From PKWO01 sp036384915 (GTDB taxonomy: Bacteria; Pseudomonadota; Gammaproteobacteria; Burkholderiales; Burkholderiaceae_D), in contig DASVLJ010000060.1 of assembly GCA_036384915.1 (NCBI GenBank), positions 1 to 64,000 of the forward strand: DNA of 64,000 bases. Direction: 5' to 3'. Made by a program: the position numbers and the translations under genes. Under the pieces are notes generated by a model. The model saw only the letters and a program-made list of their open reading frames with translations, was not told the origin of the DNA and ran no database searches. Shown here one piece after another: positions 61,858-64,000 of the stretch (its first letter is position 1; each line of letters opens with the position of its first letter).

Positions 61858-63762
61858 ATGTTGCAACGCCTGCCGCAACGACTGTCGCAGCTCGTGCGTG
61901 GCCCGGTGCGCTGGCACGCCGTGGTCGGGTGCCTGATCGCGCTCGCCATGGCCGGCGAGATGTTCGGCCTGCATGCCTTCCGGACGCTTGAGTCGCGCCT
62001 GACCGATGCCTACATGCGCCATCATGCGGCCGACTTCAAGGCCGACCCTGATGTGATCGTGGTCGATATCGACGACGCCAGCATGCGCGATATGGAAGAG
62101 ATTGCCGGCTTGTGGGCCTGGCCGCGCGAGATCCATGCGGACTTGCTCGATGCACTCAATGAATTCGCTCCGCGCGCCGTGGTATTCGACATCGCGTTTT
62201 CCGAGCGCGACCGCAAGCGGCCCAAGAGCGATGCGCGCTTGTCCGAATCCTTGGCCGCCGCCGCGCCTCGTGCTTATCTTGGCGCAACGCTGCTGCCGCC
62301 GGCTACCGTGAAAGATACCGCGCTTGCACCTTTAAGCAAGGCGTTCGGCTTGGCCCAAACTTGCGATACGACCAGCGGTGCCCCATTGCTGCTGCCAAAT
62401 GCTGTCGATCCCGCCGCTTGGCGGCTTGGGTTGGACAATAGTGAAATCGACCCTGATGGCGTATTGCGCCACTATCGCTTGCGCTACCGGGTGCAGGGTT
62501 GCCTCCTACCTTCGCTGCCCGCGCGTGTGGCAGCCGAACTCGGCGCGAATCTCCCAGTCAGTGATTCCATTCTCATGACGTGGCCCAAGGTGCCGCGCGC
62601 GCATTATCCCTACAGCGTCCTATATCGCAGGTTAACCGAAGAACGGTTCGGCATGAGTGACGCCGGCTTGCGCCGGATGAATAGCGACTTGCGCGGAAAG
62701 ATACTTGTCGTTGGCTCTTCGGCTACCAGCGGTTATGACCACCATCTCACACCGCTCGAGGCAAGCTATCCCGGCGTCGACCTCCTGGCGACTGCTATCG
62801 ACAACCTCTTGAACGGCAACGCGGCAAAACCGGTGCCGTCATGGATTGCCTATTTGTTTGGCGTGATGCTCATCGCGGCGCTGGGTTATTGCTTCTTCCG
62901 GCGCATCAACCCCGTCCATAGCGGCCTGGGCTTGCTGCTTGTGACCGTCGCGGCTCTGTGGCTGGCTGACCAGCTCATACCCCGTCTTTGGGTGTTCCAG
63001 ACGGCGACGCCGCTGATTTTCGCCTGGCTCTGGTTTCTGGTCGCCGCCATCGCCGCCTACCTGCGCGAGCGGCGCGCGCGCGAGCAGGCGGTGGCCTTGT
63101 TTTCGCGCTTCCTCAATCCGGCCGTGGTCGGCAAGCTGGTGGACCAGGGGGAGACCGTGGAGAGCCTCTCCGGCCGCAGCTCGGAAATCACGGTGCTGTT
63201 TTCCGACATACGCGGCTTCACCACCTTGTCCGAGACGCATGCTCCGCAAGAGGTGGTGGCGCTGCTCAACCGCTACTTCGAACGCCAGGTCGAGGTGATT
63301 TTCCGCCATGGCGGCACACTGGACAAATTCATCGGCGATTGCATCATGGCTTTCTGGGGCGCGCCGATCGGCGACGTCGCGCATGCCAGACACGCCGTGG
63401 AGGCGGCGCTGGAGATGCAGGAAGTGCTGGAAGATTTCAAGCGCGAGCTGCAGGCGGAGGGCTCGGACCTGGTCGACTTCGACGTCGGCATCGGTGTACA
63501 CTCCGGGACCGCTGTGGTAGGCTTCATCGGCGCGAAACGCAAGCTCGATTACACGGCCATCGGCGATACCGTCAACCTGGCCAGCCGTGTAGAAGGCTTG
63601 ACCAAGGGCGTGGCGCGCGTGCTGGTGTCGCGCGAAACCGTGACGGCTTGTGCCGAGGTGCCGCACATCGAATTCGGGCTTTCCGGCGCGTTTTCAGTGA
63701 AAGGCCGAACGGCCAAGGTCGAGCTCTATGAGCCGAGAAGAACAGAAAGGGTGGACGCATGA
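61858..63762 (+). CDS. CHASE2-domain adenylate/guanylate cyclase
   Basis: 634 residues from ATG 61858. Membrane helix near the N-terminus, periplasmic CHASE2 domain at about 40-315 (DVIVVDIDDASMRDMEEIAG, then RAVVFDIAFSERDRKRPKS), three membrane helices at about 325-400 and a class III cyclase catalytic domain (ITVLFSDIRGFTTLSETH with the first metal Asp, FIGDCIMAFWGAP with the second, GAKRKLDYTAIGDTVNLASR near the end). It makes cyclic nucleotide from ATP or GTP under control of an external signal. The next gene starts inside its stop, so an SH3 protein is co-made. Confidence 0.93.
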   Translation: MLQRLPQRLSQLVRGPVRWHAVVGCLIALAMAGEMFGLHAFRTLESRLTDAYMRHHAADFKADPDVIVVDIDDASMRDMEEIAGLWAWPREIHADLLDALNEFAPRAVVFDIAFSERDRKRPKSDARLSESLAAAAPRAYLGATLLPPATVKDTALAPLSKAFGLAQTCDTTSGAPLLLPNAVDPAAWRLGLDNSEIDPDGVLRHYRLRYRVQGCLLPSLPARVAAELGANLPVSDSILMTWPKVPRAHYPYSVLYRRLTEERFGMSDAGLRRMNSDLRGKILVVGSSATSGYDHHLTPLEASYPGVDLLATAIDNLLNGNAAKPVPSWIAYLFGVMLIAALGYCFFRRINPVHSGLGLLLVTVAALWLADQLIPRLWVFQTATPLIFAWLWFLVAAIAAYLRERRAREQAVALFSRFLNPAVVGKLVDQGETVESLSGRSSEITVLFSDIRGFTTLSETHAPQEVVALLNRYFERQVEVIFRHGGTLDKFIGDCIMAFWGAPIGDVAHARHAVEAALEMQEVLEDFKRELQAEGSDLVDFDVGIGVHSGTAVVGFIGAKRKLDYTAIGDTVNLASRVEGLTKGVARVLVSRETVTACAEVPHIEFGLSGAFSVKGRTAKVELYEPRRTERVDA

Positions 63763-64000
63763 AGATATTTCACATCAGGTTTGCTGCGCTATTCGCAGCA
63801 CTGGCGGCAGCCGGCATGGTGGGCGCCGCGAGCGCGCCGGCCGCCGAGACGGCCAAGACGGCACATGCCACCGATCTCTATGCCGATTCGCAATCCGATG
63901 CGGCGACGCTGGCATCGTTGCCGCAGGGCGCCTCGGTCGAAGTGCTGCAGCGGCGCGGCGCCTGGACCCAGGTCAAGGCGGGCGGACAGACCGGCTGGGT
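63759..64000 (+). CDS. SH3 domain protein, truncated by the window end
   Basis: At least 80 residues are in the window; the ATG overlaps the cyclase stop (ATGA). A signal peptide (IFHIRFAALFAALAAAGMVG, cut near ASA) is followed by a bacterial SH3 domain (ATDLYADSQSDAATLASLPQ, SVEVLQRRGAWTQVKAGGQT, GWV). The product is periplasmic and could bind peptidoglycan or regulate the CHASE2 sensor, which also faces the periplasm. The 3' end is outside the window. Confidence 0.85.
   Translation, partial: MKIFHIRFAALFAALAAAGMVGAASAPAAETAKTAHATDLYADSQSDAATLASLPQGASVEVLQRRGAWTQVKAGGQTGW

Noticed and set aside
1..64000. CRISPR arrays, tRNA genes, integrases or IS transposases.
   Set aside because: None was seen: no regularly spaced repeats, no tRNA-like cloverleaf ends in the gaps, and no transposase or integrase motifs in the plausible proteins.

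Overview
The window looks like chromosomal DNA of a betaproteobacterium of the order Burkholderiales, most likely the family Oxalobacteraceae. The evidence is GC-rich codon use, Coq7-type ubiquinone synthesis, ECF42/YciI and DUF3562 genes, GtrS/GltR-like sugar sensing and class-II PyrC. Genus cannot be fixed from sequence alone. The left edge is the end of an rRNA operon (5S rRNA plus a strong terminator).

Layout. 0.2-4.4 kb: a probable ECF42 sigma-factor regulon (VOC, SRPBCC and YciI/DGPF proteins plus the sigma factor), with a matching promoter-like box before each of three genes, followed by a small tyrosine phosphatase and a lipoprotein. 4.4-9.2 kb: glycerol kinase, an SMP-30 lactonase, a beta-hydroxyacid dehydrogenase and an M20 amidohydrolase. 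9.26-9.55 kb: a gene-free, nested-palindrome element bounded by 31-bp inverted repeats. 9.7-17.1 kb: a molybdopterin oxidoreductase, a lipoprotein peptidase, an unusual alpha/beta-hydrolase/AMP-binding fusion and a FadD-type acyl-CoA ligase. 17.2-19.2 kb: a GIN-domain protein and a radical SAM protein behind a LexA operator. 19.5-29 kb: a sugar-uptake and sensing block (FucP-like MFS carrier, TonB receptor, two orphan solute-binding proteins, a histidine kinase/response regulator pair). 29-43 kb: mixed housekeeping and accessory genes (DUF2199, thioesterase, ABC exporter, LysR, glutamate dehydrogenase, GH18 enzyme, pyrC, DUF3025, coq7, OsmC, chemoreceptor, GNAT, tail-collar protein).

43.0-58.4 kb is the most striking region. 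It is a same-strand cluster of a sulfotransferase, a 2,794-residue surface protein (LEPR motif, DUF4347, Gly-rich segment, 17 Ig-like repeats), a TolC-like lipoprotein, two HlyD-like adaptors (one with a GAF-like cytoplasmic domain) and an M50 site-2-type metalloprotease. The protease carries an N-terminal PqqD/RRE-like segment and a C-terminal HlyD-like segment. No ABC ATPase is present. I read this as a dedicated export and anchoring machine for the giant protein that replaces the usual type I ATPase with a membrane protease/adaptor; this is an inference.

58.4-64 kb: a flavin reductase, a metallophosphoesterase, a TPR protein, a DUF3562 protein, a CHASE2-adenylate/guanylate cyclase and the start of an SH3-domain protein cut by the window end.
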